A DNA stretch of 64,000 nucleotides, from the NCBI GenBank assembly GCA_964019165.1, contig OZ025277.1, forward strand, positions 10,981,534 through 11,045,533, given 5' to 3'. The DNA comes from Mastigias papua (lineage: Eukaryota; Cnidaria; Scyphozoa; Rhizostomeae; Mastigiidae). Below are positions 21,956-33,560 of the stretch, in pieces. Positions within the stretch are counted from its first letter, which is position 1. Every line of letters begins with the position of its first letter. The notes under the pieces are model-generated. The model was not told where the DNA came from, did not search any database, and was given only the letters and a program-made list of their open reading frames with translations. The position numbers and the translations under genes are program-made.

Positions 21956-22559
21956 CGAAACTAGCGTAGGTTGAACTAAAGCTAAATCTAACCCAGGTTA
22001 AATTCTACCGTGTAAATATTTCCTAGTTAGGTTCGACCTGGGCTGGCTTTGCAATAACAAAGTGCAAGTGCAAATATCGGTTGGGTCTAACTGAGGTTTT
22101 GTACATAGGTAAGTAATTAGGCTAGTCAAGGTTGCAATGACAGGTTCTCCGGGCTGGCTGTCTATTGATGTTCACACAGGGAGAGAGCCAACTTGTTAAC
22201 ACAAGTAGATCAGACTTAGAGTAGAAACTACCTTAGGTTCAACATTGGGTAGATTGTGTACTGTCAACAGATCACATTTAATTGGGAGCTGCTATCTAAC
22301 TTTTTAATTAGTTGCTCTTGCGTTATGCTTTTGCTAGTAAATTGTGCCTCTTTCATCGTTCATCTTGAAATCAAACGAGACTTCGCTGTGTCTTTATGTC
22401 CTATGTAAAGCAATGTTTGTTTATCAAAAATAAAAACTCATATGGTGATCTAGATCGCTTTGTCTGAGTGATCAAAGAGAGCCAAGCTAAGGATGACTAC
22501 TCTGTTTGTGCTACAGAATGTTATTATCACACGGAAAAGTGGGGACACTATATCATGTC

Positions 22560-22760
22560 GATGGCACTTTCCTTTTCGTCCAACACTCATCTGAGTGTGA
22601 AACGTCGGATAACAAACGAGAGGTCAGCCGACATATACATAACCAGGTGTGGATGGATTCATGTGATGGGAGGAAGAAAAGTGCTGCGTCCAGTTGACTG
22701 CATTGTTTATCCAGTTAGCACCAATTCACTCCTAGCTGAGCTGTAGAGCCCAAAGTAAAA
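22560..22760 (+). pseudogene. LINE ORF fragment, inverted partner of 24935-25110
   Basis: This stretch is a diverged reverse complement of 24935-25110. Shared sense reading on + is SECETSDNKREV, then MDSCDGRKKSAAS and HQFTP, and the minus strand of the other copy gives the same peptide with substitutions. There it lies just upstream of LINE reverse-transcriptase sequence, so this is probably the same LINE segment cut off on its own. The frame at 22707-23147 on - is not supported as a gene. Confidence 0.4.
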
Positions 22761-23106
22761 GACGAAACTGTCAGTCTTACGTAAGACTGAGTTTTGAGCC
22801 TCTATGTTGAAGGATTGCAAGAAAAGATTATCTTGTTTGCCGAGTACTTCAAAATTATCATCTGTATATATGTTGGTGCATTGTGGATTTTGCCCTATGG
22901 CTAAATTGTGCTTTGTTCTAGTTTGAGAGATTTTGCACATATGAGTTGATTGTTCTTTTGTACCATGGGGATTCTTCCTGATGCTCGAGGGAAAATGTGG
23001 ATTTATTCTGTCTAAAAAACTCTGCGTGGTGCGTCCAAAGTTCCTAGCTTCACATTGGCACATATCCTCATAAAATGAAAACTTTTTTGAGTGGTAGAAA
23101 GGCAAC

Positions 23107-23520
23107 TCCATGGACTTTTTAGATTTTCGAATAGCGAAGCAGGGCACTGGATTTCTTACCAGTATTTATAGAAAACCAACATCTGTTGGTCAACGCATCC
23201 GTTGGAATCCCTTTTGCCCAAATGGGAGGAAAATTGGCCTCATCATCACTTTGGCTCACAGTGCACTTATGATTTGTTCTAAAACCAAATTAGGCTCCGA
23301 GCTAAACAAACTATAGCAACTGCTAATTGAAAACAGATATCCAAAAGATTTCCTGTTTGCTTGTTTTAATGGAAAAGCTATCTGAATTGTCATTAAAAAA
23401 TCAGTTTGGTCCTGAAAATTGCCCGGTTTTCTAAAAATTGCCTGGATTAGACGTGTTTCGTTGAAGTTTGAAGGCCAGAAAAGGCATTACATGTTGTTCT
23501 GGCAAGCATAAAGAAGAACA
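23107..23520 (+). pseudogene. Penelope-like element reverse-transcriptase fragment
   Basis: The frame reads MDFLDFRIAKQGTGFLTSIY, then RKPT, an R-W-x-x-FCP segment, and LIITLAHSALMICSK-x-KLGSEL. This is the conserved end of Penelope-like reverse transcriptases (FLDV ... TS-YRKPT-x-T-G-x-x-x-W-x-SF-P ... L-x-RA-x-x-I-S ... L-x-x-EL ... NGYP). Similarity continues past the stop at 23314 in the same and shifted frames (ENRYPKDFLFACF; later a VSLKFE stretch near 23455), so the copy is decayed. The GIY-YIG endonuclease expected downstream was not recognised. Confidence 0.7.
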
Positions 23521-23949
23521 GCAATGCATCCAGAATGTGCCAATACATATACAGACGATAATTTTGTGAGTTATTGTTCATGTTGTTTACTGTCATCAAG
23601 GGTGCTCTAAAGTAAATTTCATCTGAATGATAATGATTCTACTCCGCACGATGTTTTCTTTTATTTCTGGAATTTTGAAAGTTATTTTTTCAAATATTAT
23701 ATGATACAAATTTCTTTTCATAGAACTTCCACATAACTGATGGATTCATGTTATTTAATGACTTGCATATTTCAGTCATCAACTTTTGCAGATTTTTCTC
23801 GTAGTCAATAGCGATTAAAATGAGGAGTCGTGCTTATTGTTGGGGATTATTAATGCATATTTATGGATATGGTCTACCTTTCTGTTTGCAGTTTTATTGC
23901 TGAATAGTTATGTCAAAGGGCAATAACTGAAATTCAACAGAATGACGAC

Positions 23950-25160
23950 ATTACAAATAGATAATGCTTATTCTCATGAAAATACGTATGTCTCCTGGAA
24001 AAGCACTGGTCTGTTTGTAGACCTTTCTGCACAGATTTTGAACATGCTTATCAAATTTTAGCTTGTTGTGAATCTCCATTTCAAGGAGTATGAAATACTT
24101 TTGCTAGCATCTTAATTCCGTTTATATTAAGGCATAGATTTCGCTCGTCTTCACCCCAATTTGGCGTTCACTACCTTGCCAGTACTTGCAAACCATTCTA
24201 GTAATTCACATTGATTCTAGTAATTCACACAGACTACCACACAAATCTAGGAATCCAGGTCAAAGTAAACAAGTCATTGATGAAAATCTTAAGTAGTATG
24301 GGTCCAAGTGCTGACCCTTGTGGGCCCCTACTTGTACTTTTTGCGGGCCCCTACTTGTACTTTTTGCGGGCAACTTAATCATCACCGTCTGATATCTGTT
24401 GTATAGGTAGTCTTATATCAGACATAAACTAACAACTTAGCGATAAGGAGGTCACGTGGCAGACAGTCGTAGGCCTTAGATAAGTCCATTAGAGCAGTGG
24501 CCACAACACCTGAATTTATCTAGGAATTTCTTCAATCCTGTCACCCTAATTAGAACATGCCGAGTGCTATGTCTCTCCCTGAAACCATAGATTATATCCC
24601 TAAATCTATTTTGAAATAATGGGACATCTTGTCTTCTAAAATTATATCATGTACTTTAGAGGTAGATGGTAAAGCACTACATTGTCTAAAATTTAATTTT
24701 ATTATTGAGTCTGAATCTTTGAATATGGGCTAGATATCATTAACATCAATTAACCTGGTAGCTTCCAATCCAGGATTGCAGAGTTCATTCAGTGAGTCAG
24801 GAATGGACATACAGTCCTTTTCCTGTCTTTCAATTTTGAATTAGGGATTTGTTTAGTGTTTTGAAATCTGTCTACATAATGTCTCAATATCTGACTACAT
24901 ATAGACAAAAAGAATTCCTTTTCTACATTGGGCTCTTCAGCTAGAAAAGGAGTGAATTGGTGCTAGTTGGCCAAACAATGCAGCCAATTAGACGCAGCAT
25001 TTATCCTCCTCCCATCGCACGAATTCATCCACATCTGGTTATACATTTGTCAACTATCCTTTCGATCGTTATCCGACGTTTCATTCTTTAGTGAGTGTAG
25101 AACGAGAAAGGGCCTTCTGTATGCTATAGTATGTTTCAGCTATGTCGTGGGATAATAAAC
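23950..25160 (-). pseudogene. CR1/L2-type LINE reverse-transcriptase remnant
   Basis: Read on minus from about 24730 downward: ALPSTSKVHDIIL (finger region), YGFRERHSTRHVLI, then GPQGSALGPILLKIFINDL, the PQG block just before the catalytic YADD, and finally EIHNKLKFDKHVQNLCRKVY near 24030. The catalytic block is missing through a deletion near 24200, and several stops and frameshifts occur. Above 24730 the strand continues with weaker coding-like sequence to 25160, including the segment repeated at 22560-22760. A 23-base tandem duplication sits inside it at 24322-24367. Confidence 0.65.
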
Positions 25161-25816
25161 TAGCGATCGCACGCCGGGAACGCTTAGGAAAGGTGGCTAA
25201 ATCACTTATTATTCTCTTTGTTAATGCGAAATGATTGGGTTCCTACAGCCAGCTTTATATTCTGGATGTCGAAAAAAGGATTTGTCCTATTCAAAATTTA
25301 TGAAAAGCAGTGGGTTGAAGTGTGCAATTCACCAGGAGCCCGTAAAAGAGAATACATTTTGGGCTAGGCTAGAAAGATTGTTATAAAGGAAATCGTGGAT
25401 AAATAGTTCGTGATAAATAGTTTTCTGGAAAACGTCCAGCTTGTTGAGCCAGTCAAAGTCAAGCTTTACCATCTTATTTGTAAGAATCTGATAATTTTTA
25501 TGACAAGTTAGGCTATTACTTAAGTCATCTATGTAATTGTACTTTAGTAAAAGGGTTCTTTAAAGTTGTGATTCTGTTATTCAGGTTTTTTCGGCAGTCT
25601 GCAATCATATCCTTGAATTGTATACGTACAACCTACATGTAATATACATGTGATTGCTACATACTCAGTGATTTTGCAGCTGGCTGGTTTGTGGTGTCGA
25701 TGCACTTCGCAGATATAAGTAGCAAAGCGGTTACCTGATTCTTTGCAACAAGCTAGCGCGATGAACACCTTCAAACTACTAACTGTTGAAAAGCCATCTC
25801 TCAGGCGACTTGCTGA

Positions 25817-26257
25817 TTTGTCAGTCAATTTTACATCGCCCAATCTTATGTAGTTTTATTTTGCAGTGAGCCCGAAATATTCCAACTCATCTGTGCTAAT
25901 ACTAGATCTTACCTCCACTATGCCAGTACACTAGCAGATATTAACCATTTCCTCAACATAGAGAGGAAATATTCCGAGCTCAATGAACTTGTACTTTGCA
26001 AGAAGATTTCCGTGTGTTCTTGTTCGAGTCACGTAAGATACGATATTCAAAGGCCTGACCTTGCCGTGTACTCTGTTTACACAGTAACATGCGTAGAATG
26101 CAAGCTACTTTGCACATTATGTCAGCATTGTATTTACTCACTATCAACAGAAAGTTTCCATGGTTTGCGCTCCCGCTTGTATGACACCTGTAGCGACAGA
26201 TATTTTGCAATAAGCTACAGTCTGCATATGGTGCTTATCTGTACTCAAAGCATCTGA
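25817..26257 (+). CDS. open frame of unknown nature, possible exon
   Basis: An unusually long stop-free + frame (147 codons) not starting with methionine. A good acceptor (TTTTATTTTGCAG) ends at 25866 and a strong donor (GTAAGA) begins at 26034, so an exon 25867-26033 is conceivable, encoding about 55 residues including ADINHFLNIERKYSELNELV. The region after it is cysteine-rich (CVECKLLCTLCQHC). I recognise no family. The minus strand is also fairly open here (25577-25843, 25980-26210), which weakens the case. Confidence 0.25.
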   Translation, partial: FVSQFYIAQSYVVLFCSEPEIFQLICANTRSYLHYASTLADINHFLNIERKYSELNELVLCKKISVCSCSSHVRYDIQRPDLAVYSVYTVTCVECKLLCTLCQHCIYSLSTESFHGLRSRLYDTCSDRYFAISYSLHMVLICTQSI

Positions 26258-26590
26258 ATCCTTGACTTATCCACGCCATGTTTAAGAAGGTTTGTTTAAT
26301 GCACTGAACATACCTACTTTTAGTGTGCAGTGTTAACTATGTTGTATGGTGATAAAATGGTTTTCTGCGGTTATGAAGCCACTTATCTCTAGCGGTAGAT
26401 TTTTTGTATTAAGGCGCATTCTGTGTATGATGTTTATCTGTACTCAGAGCATCTAATTCCTTGACTTATCTTGACTGTGTTTACAAAAGTTTGTGTAATG
26501 CACTGAATGAGCGTGCCTAATTTTAATTTACACTGATAACGAATTTGTGCCGTGATAAAATTGTTTTACTGCTATCATAAACAGTAAAAG
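26221..26590 (+). repeat. diverged tandem duplication, period about 199 bp
   Basis: Two copies begin at about 26221 and 26420. Shared landmarks are TTATCTGTACTC, AGCATCTnAnTCCTTGACTTATC, TGTTTAnnAnnGTTTGT, AATGCACTGAA and GATAAAATnGTTTT. A third GATAAAAT lies at about 26598. Confidence 0.7.
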
Positions 26591-26599
26591 TGTGCTATG

Positions 26600-28550
26600 A
26601 TAAAATCAATGCGCTTCTCACAATATATTCACATGACCTTGTGAATCAAAAATTCTTTTATTAAGATATGACTTGCGATCTCAATAACAGTCATTAATCA
26701 ATGCTCATTCAATTCACTTTGTATAGTACTAGTGTCGCTCATAGTAAAGCGAAGATATAATGCGCGATCAGAATGATTTCTTACGGGTTCCGCTCGAAAC
26801 CTCCTATTTTCAACGAAATTAACTCATATTCCGTATCCCTATGAATAATCAGTTCAAGCATCAGCGCAGATGGGCTCCGGTTTTGTTTGGACAGATGGCA
26901 ACACTGCCTTTCTTGTACAGGATTCGGGGCGACGGATAGGGCCTGATTTGTTTGGAGGTCCGGACTGAAACTGTTCAAGGCCATGCCCTTTTTACGGTGC
27001 CCTTAGTAGATAGGGGATTATCTTTTTGTGTTTGAGAAGCAGCATTTCAATTCCTTACAATGTCAATGACTAGAAAGTCGATTTTCTATGTGCATTTCTG
27101 AAATTGTTTATTTGGTAGGCCTTGATAAACAAGCCTTGCCAGCTTTCAGTCTTACCTTGGAATAGTGATATACTAACTAAAGGCAGAATACTTAGGGTTT
27201 CTCACCCCTACACTCCAGATTATTCTGCCGCTTGCAATATTGACGAATTACTGTACAATTTCCATCTACTGCAATGGAGTGAACCATTGTATGTTCGCTG
27301 CGGGTACACATTCCTAGAGGGCAAAATGCATGGCCCCCGTGATTTCACTTTATATTCTGTATACAAGGGAAGTAGACATTTAATTAGGGAATTGGTGTAA
27401 ACGTAGAGTGATAGCTAATGGAGATCTTTTCGTGCTCATCGTTTTACTGGACTCTATGGATTCAGTAAATGTATTTATACAGTAGAAAACCACACATAGG
27501 AACCTTCAGTTACTACCAACCTACCGCTTGAATATTCCTATTTCTGCACATTAGTAATATTGTAAGTTTTTATTTCAGTTCCTTAGAACCTTTTCGTCCT
27601 GATATTCTGAGCTGGCTCGTATACACAGTTTCATTCTTGATCTATTCTGTAGAAATAAATTCAAGCTGTTCGCTAATCAACTCATAACATGCATAACTGT
27701 GATATGTAAGATCTGCAGCGGTAAAATAGTGTTAACAACCTGCACCTCGATTAATGGAACTATCTTGTCGCATAGGAACATGACCAGACTCAATTCAGAA
27801 TTCCAGATTCTTATTTGCTGGCTTTTACTGTATGTAAAATTGAGCATGTGATCCAGTAGAAAATAGTTGTTTATACTTTTAATTTTGTGAACTCTAGTTG
27901 TCACATTAGAATAATTCCTTTGGAGGCATAACAAATTTACTGTTTTCTAATTGTATTCCTGTAGCTTATTTGGTCTCTCTTCGAAGATTCTTCCGACCGC
28001 AGAAGGCTGCGCCCCCTTCAGTCTGCAGTTATGAGGGCTAAGCCCCCTAGTTCCCTTGTTCTACACCACTGCATATTGCTTAGTATCAAGCAATATCGAG
28101 ATGCAACAAACATTTAACTACGATAAATGGATTTTAAAATAAAAACCCAGGCTGGACTGTACTATCTTAAGTAGGGCTCAATTAGACTTCTGTGCATCAT
28201 TTGTACGGTTTCCAAGGGGAAATGGAAGTTTAGTATAACAAAGCATTCCAAGGCCACGAGAAGCCTTGTCTGTTATGCCCAGTGTTCCTCCCAGTTAAAA
28301 ATTGATCAATTTAAACTCATACGTATTCTGTACTGGTTATGGGGAGATTTTGTCATCTCTAAGGTAGATGGACAATGTTGGAATGTTAGTACTGCTCAAC
28401 TGTTCATAGTTTGCTGCTACTACCTATCAAAATGTAATGCGCTTTTTGCAACATTAAGAGACAACTTTTTCTCTTCTAGCCATGTGCTCATGAGTGTAAA
28501 TCTTCGGTAACAGAAATGTTTATGGTGGAAAATGATTTTGAGGTGTAAGA
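26600..28550. other. no recognised gene
   Basis: Short frames such as 27122-27400 on + and 27677-27934 on - show no family features. A GC-richer patch at 27990-28060 stands out from the AT-rich surroundings without a visible function. Confidence 0.45.
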
Positions 28551-28554
28551 AATG

Positions 28555-29330
28555 CTTGTATGTATCGTCGGCACATATATTAACGGTAGACGTATTTGAT
28601 TTTAAGTGGTGAATCGCTGATATGGATCGATAGAAATACTGAGCCTAAGCAGGACCCTTGTGGAGCACCGAATTTTACGTGTTGCTATTGTGGCTATTGG
28701 GAGTACCCCCATTGACTCTGCAGCACTGTTTGCGATTCGCTAGATGCGATTCGAACCAAGTTTTCTCTTTACCGGTTTTTCCATAGACTTTAATTTCTTT
28801 AAAATTGTTTTGTGGTCAACTGTATGAGATGCTTTTTTAATTTCAATGAAAACTGCAGCTTTGTCTATATTGAAGTACCTGTTATTAGCGCATTTAGTAA
28901 ACTAGTCAACATCGAATTAAATGATCGAAACCCAGACTTGCTTAAGTAAATAAAGTTATTTGAACTAAGATGCTAGGACAGCTGGTCTTACAAACTTTAT
29001 CAAAAAGTCTAGACACAAACATGTAAAACCGAAATCGGTCTCGAAGTGGAACTTTCCCTTGATCAGCCATCCCTGTAAATAGGCGTAACCCTTGCAACTT
29101 CTCAGCTATTGTCCTATAGACAAACATAAATTAAGTATTTCTCTTAAAATATTTGCTAATATGGGCATAACTTTCTTTAGGAATAACTTTGAGATGCTCT
29201 CTATACTAAAGGCATTAGACGATTTGAAATTAGATAAACCTTTAATGGGATGATCTGTATTAGTGGGCGAGAACCTGAGTGAGCTGTTTGGAGCACGAGT
29301 CTGATTACTTATGAATGAATTTATTTTGGA
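28555..29330 (-). pseudogene. LINE reverse-transcriptase remnant
   Basis: On minus, a finger-region segment (SCKGYAYLQG near 29095, F-x-D-K/IKFV near 28990) is followed by SGFRS, then FIEIKKASHTVDHKTILKKL near 28840, the usual F-x-DL-x-KAFDTVDH block. After it come a NRKQCCRVNG-like stretch and ADDTY near 28560. Blocks are in the correct order but in different frames, so the copy is dead. It belongs to the CR1/L2-like group by its block sequences. Confidence 0.6.
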
Positions 29331-29589
29331 AGGAAATTTTTGCTGAGCTCTTCGCCTATGCTGCAGAAACGTTTATTCATAAAGTCTGTTATCAAGTTCG
29401 GCATACCTGGGCATAGCACGATCCACGGGCCTCACACACCCCTTTGGTAAACACAGACTGACCCGTGGAAAACTAGTTGGGCCTTGAAGATTAGACATAT
29501 TTTGTAATTTACTCTCATGAGCGAATTTAGTTTGTGTATTGTTTTGAAATTGGTTTTACTCGTGTGCATAAATATGTAATTGGCATTAT

Positions 29590-30400
29590 GTGGAATTGAG
29601 TTCAGCTTTATGGCCTGGCCCGTCACAACATTTTCTGCTCCCTATGTGGCCACTGCCATATGTGCTCCAAATTAATTTACCAAGAGAACTTTTTGTTTGG
29701 AAGTATGAACATGATGTGTGCCTTATTAGAGAACTTCTGCTGGTAGAGCCTTACGTGCATAAACCGCAGTCGAAGGAAAGAGGACTAGCTTGGAGAACAA
29801 TAACTGCCAATCCAAATGCACTAGAACAGCCCGCTTTTAGAGTAGCAATTCGAGCGGTAAGAGACAGGCTATTTAAACTGTTAGAGAAATGAGAGAGAGG
29901 AAGTAAGAGCTTCGGGTGTTCAAGGCGCCAAAGTAGATGAATTATACATGGGCCTAGCAGACATTGACGAAAGAATGGCAGAGGCATATGAACTGGAACA
30001 AATCAAATCATAAAGAGAAAGAAAAAGAAAATAAAAAAATGGCATTAGAAATGAAAAGAAAATCAACTGAAAATCTAAGTGAAACAAGGAAGCGGAAAGA
30101 AACAGAAGGGGAAATTGTGATACCGAAAAGGCAAAGAAAGTCAACTGCAGTCCTAGCTGCCATGCAAGAAGGTAGCACCCTTAAACGAGAGATGGTAGAA
30201 AGAGATGCTAATTTGAGGGAAAAGGAATTACAGGAAAGGAAACATGAAAGAGGAAGCTAAGAAAGAATGGCCATTAAAAATCAAGAATTCTTGAAAAACA
30301 TGCAAAGAGAGCAGCAAAAATTTATGCTTGCAATGCAACAAAACAATATCCATTTTTGGGGAAAATTACCGAACTGTTTAAAAAATGCAAAAAATAATTG
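29590..30400 (+). pseudogene. PIF/Harbinger accessory (Myb/SANT-like) protein, broken
   Basis: The reading begins with a trihelix/Myb-like segment: EHDVCLIRELLLVEPYVHKP, then SKERGLAW and FRVAIRAVRDRLFKLLEK. This is typical of the DNA-binding partner encoded by Harbinger transposons in marine invertebrates. A stop at 29890 interrupts it. The next frame continues with ASGVQGAKVDELYMGLADID and a very charged, lysine/glutamate-rich coiled-coil-like tail to about 30260, then NQEFLKNMQREQQKFMLAMQ to the end. At least three disruptions are visible. In intact elements this protein brings the transposase to the nucleus and to the element ends. It faces the transposase gene on the opposite strand. Confidence 0.7.
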
Positions 30401-30539
30401 ATTATTTTGACCATCAAAAACTATTTTGGTTGATTTTCTGAGATGATTGGATGACTAGAAATATGATTATGAACTGGTAATATTATTTATCTAGTGGCTC
30501 GTGCCTGAACAGAGAAATAATCCTCCAGTGTGGGAGGAT

Positions 30540-31590
30540 CTATGCCAACATATGTGCTTGTTGAAGAACCATACAAGCACACCCTGCATTTCGAAGCAGC
30601 ACACACATTTTGTACATTGTTCCTACTTCTGACAAAGCAATCTTTTGATTTTTCTTGAAATTAACAAATGCAAGGTATTCAGTTATCTCTCCAAATACCC
30701 ACTCTACTGCTACTCTTGCACTGCTCATTGCCTAATTAAATCCTTTTCTGCATCTGATAAATTGTTTTGCTTGTATGGTGCTTGAATATGAGGCCTCACT
30801 GGGTATGCTGGATCTCCAAAAATACATAATGGACTTTCATCTGCTTTATTACAATACTGCTTTAACTTTTGTAGCAATTCTACGGGGGATAACAGCATCA
30901 TGGCTTCTTCCTTCACCAGTGCCATATAAATTGACAATCATGCCATTGGCAGCAACCACTGAGTGGTATTTGAGGGCATGCACACACTTATGGCCATTAT
31001 AAACAGCTCTCTGATTTTCACCTTGTCGACATATCGGCCTATCTGTTCCATCAACTAATCCCCAACAATTATAAAGGGCTTGGCATCTATTATGTACTGC
31101 GATTGCATATTCCGTCAGATTTCCTGGATGAAGCCATTTTTGCTGAAAACGTGACAACAGGTGTTCAAATCGTGTGTATGATTTCAAAACAGTGTTCACA
31201 GCCATACAAAGTTCAGGTTTACTTCTTCCATATCGTGGGATGATGTCACTATAGGGACATGGATAAGCAAGTCTCCGCAAACTCATACTTAGCCCCTTTA
31301 ACTAGTCTTGTAATATCATTCTTGTAGGAGCGGAATTCGGCTAAACTTTAATCATAAGTTACATCGTCCAAAGTAAAGCGTGTAGTATACGTAAAGTAGG
31401 GAAACAATGGAGTAGTTCTCACTGTTTCACTTTGTACCACTGATAGCAGTTCGTCTTCATCTATAATACCCTCAGCATATAAAAACACAGTAGCAGTAGT
31501 AGCTTCCGCCATTTTGATCATGCATTCACGTTGAGAAAATCTTAATGGTCTTAAATCCAGAGCGCCTTCTTCGAGTGCGAGGAGTTTCAA
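30540..31590 (-). pseudogene. PIF/Harbinger transposase (DDE_Tnp_4), broken
   Basis: Read on minus: an N-terminal region (RFSQRECMIKMAEATTATVF, then FTLDDV) at 31590-31348, a stop, then RRLAYPCPYSDIIPRYGRS, then CWGLVDGTDRPICRQ with the first catalytic Asp, and NGHKCVHALKYHSVVAANG. Next come GEGRSHDAV, a frameshift near 30880, CIFGDPAYP with the second Asp, a stop at about 30730, and SARVAVEWVFGEI with the catalytic Glu. All three residues of the DDE nuclease are still recognisable, and the C terminus ends at 30540. Around the join near 31290 part of the helix-turn-helix region is missing. The copy is inactive through two stops, one frameshift and this gap. Terminal inverted repeats were not found. 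Confidence 0.85.
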
Positions 31591-31639
31591 TACTACGCGG
31601 GAGGTCCTTCCAATTCGAACTCCTACTCACACTTAATCT

Positions 31640-32176
31640 GAACCTCCCTACTAGCATGATATGATTTCAAACATTTCTGTCCATTTCTCCAGTCTCCTTT
31701 TCTACGACCTCGCTTTAAGCAAATGAAGCACATTCCATATTTTTACGTATGTTTTTTCTATCTGGGAGATTGACCACCTTTTTACACTCCTCTCTTCTAT
31801 GGTTTTCTTCATAGCAATATACACACAACCTTGCTTCTCCATCTACTAGAAGAGCACCTGTTGTTGTAAATCCTCTTTCTTATGTCACTCTACTATAACT
31901 CTGGCTTTCCTTTTTTGCATATGATGGTGTGCTCGTATGGTTATTTCTGTTGCCAAAACCGCCACCATTTCATTCATATTCCAGATATCACCCTGTTTTG
32001 CTAACACTGACACTTATATTCTCTGATAACTTACTTTCAATCATTGGTACAAATTCTTCTGAATAATGCTCTTGCTTCTTTGTCAATGCTTGTAATGCTC
32101 TGTGAAATTCTGTTTCATCATATAGCTTGCTCACTCTCGCTGAATCTTTATCACTGTAAAATTGTAAACTAAGCAA
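31640..32176 (-). pseudogene. BEL/Pao-type retrotransposon gag remnant
   Basis: On minus, LYDETEFHRALQALTKKQEH and FVPMIESKLSENI match the DUF1759-type gag domain (LR-LYD-VE-H-RSL-ALG...S-LLVP-LL-KLP). Further on, LCVYCYEENHRREEC (a CCHC knuckle) and KVVNLPDRKNIRKN, then the start of a second Cys-rich motif, match the double zinc knuckle before the BEL/Pao protease. Stops separate the pieces. No LTR was recognised. It abuts the start of the Harbinger transposase. Confidence 0.6.
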
Positions 32177-32399
32177 AGCTCAAACAAAGGGGGGAAGCCT
32201 TTGGTCTGTCAGGGCAATAGTTTGTCGTAGGAAAATTCACACAAATGTTCATCATATGTTTTCAAAGTAATGCAATATGGTTCAGGGTGAAATGATGGGT
32301 GTCACTTTTAGCTAACATTTTTCATGGCGCTCCTCTTGTTTGCTGAGTTTTAATCTGGCCTCTCTTGAAAGTAGGAAAATTAAAGATGGCTCCCCAATA

Positions 32400-33560
32400 T
32401 CTTCTGTCTCGTGCCCACCAGTAGTAATGACTGATCACCAGCCTTCTCCTCTATGTCATCCCTCCATCTTCTTTTGGATCTGCTTCTTTTCCTTTTTCCT
32501 TCTCTAGGTGTCCATTCTATTGTGGTCTTTGCCCATTTCCTGTTATCCATAAGTGCAATATGTCTTCCCCTTTTTTTCTTTCATGCTACGCATTCGCTCA
32601 ATAACATCTTTGGTTTTTGTTTTCGCTCTGATAATAGTACTTCTTATCCTACCTCATCTGGTTATTCTAAGGATGGCTCTTTCTTTGCTCTTTTGTGCCC
32701 CAGTTAGTTTGTTTTATTGACGTTTTGTAAGGGTCCATGTTTCAGCACCGTATGTCATTTTTGGAAGAATTAGTATATCAAAAATCTTTTCCTTGAGGCA
32801 ATGAGGCATCTTTATATCTGTGAAAAGTCTGTTGTTACTACAGAACTTCACTATAGCACGGAAAAGCGGGAACATTCTTTAAGCATACTTATAAGCTTTT
32901 TTCGCACGATGAGTGTCCGAAGTTAAAAGCATTTCAGTATGCTTAAAGAATGTTCCCGCTTTTTCGAGCTGTAGTAGATGTCTGTTAAACTATCTGACAC
33001 ACTGTTTACGTCATTTTCAAATTCCAACACTTTGAAATGATACTGTAGTCTTCGTTGAAACTACTCCTGTTTTTGATAGAGATTCTCGATGTTGACGTTA
33101 AATACTTTTGATTGAATCATTCACTTTCTTTCAAATCTTGTGCTGAGACTTACTGTAGTTCTGATTAATCTGTGATCACTTACAATAATTATTTTTTGGA
33201 TGACGTCTGTGTTTGGACTGATGCTTCCCTTATTGGTGAGAACATAATCAATTTCATTCTTTACTGCTCCGTTATAGCTCTCCATGTCCATTTTTTGCTA
33301 TTGTTTGCTTTCTGTATTTGACACATACATAGAGTTTGCTATTGCGAATTTAGCCAATAGTGTCCCATTTTCATTTCACTCTCCACAACCAGAGGATCCA
33401 ACGACTCCCACGACTTCATCATCTCCTTGATGAAAATTGCCTACTTTGGCATTAAAGTCACCCATAACGATCTTGAAATGGTTACTATTCTGTGTCATGA
33501 TAGCATTGATGTCTTACTAGTGAAGAAATTCCTTACCAGACCTTTAACTTTACCCACTAG
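32400..33560 (-). pseudogene. RTE-like LINE remnant (endonuclease plus RT end)
   Basis: Read on minus from 33520: MTQNSNHFKIVMGDFNAKVG, an AP-endonuclease block with the catalytic GDFN, then LLAKFAIANSMYVSNT, KNEIDYVLTNKGSISPNTDV and VSDHRLIRTTV, where SDHR carries the catalytic His. The reverse-transcriptase core is missing. Below 32840 the end of the polyprotein reappears (LILPKMTYGAETWTLTKRQ, then RAI-x-x-ITR, then WITGNGQRPQ). The MITE at 32845-32977 sits exactly at the break between the two halves. Several stops are present. Confidence 0.7.
32845..32977. mobile_element. MITE, CACTATAGCACG family, copy 1
   Basis: Inverted arms at about 32845-32888 and 32938-32977 share ACTATAGC(A)CGNAAAAGCG and GGGAACATTCTTTAAGCATA. 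The loop is about 50 bases. It is the same terminal sequence as the copy at 37674-37765. No transposase. It lies inside the RTE-like LINE remnant. Confidence 0.75.

Noticed and set aside
22707..23147. 146-residue minus-strand frame
   Set aside because: It overlaps the + Penelope fragment and the LINE fragment, has no recognisable domain, and parts of it are antisense to better supported sequence.
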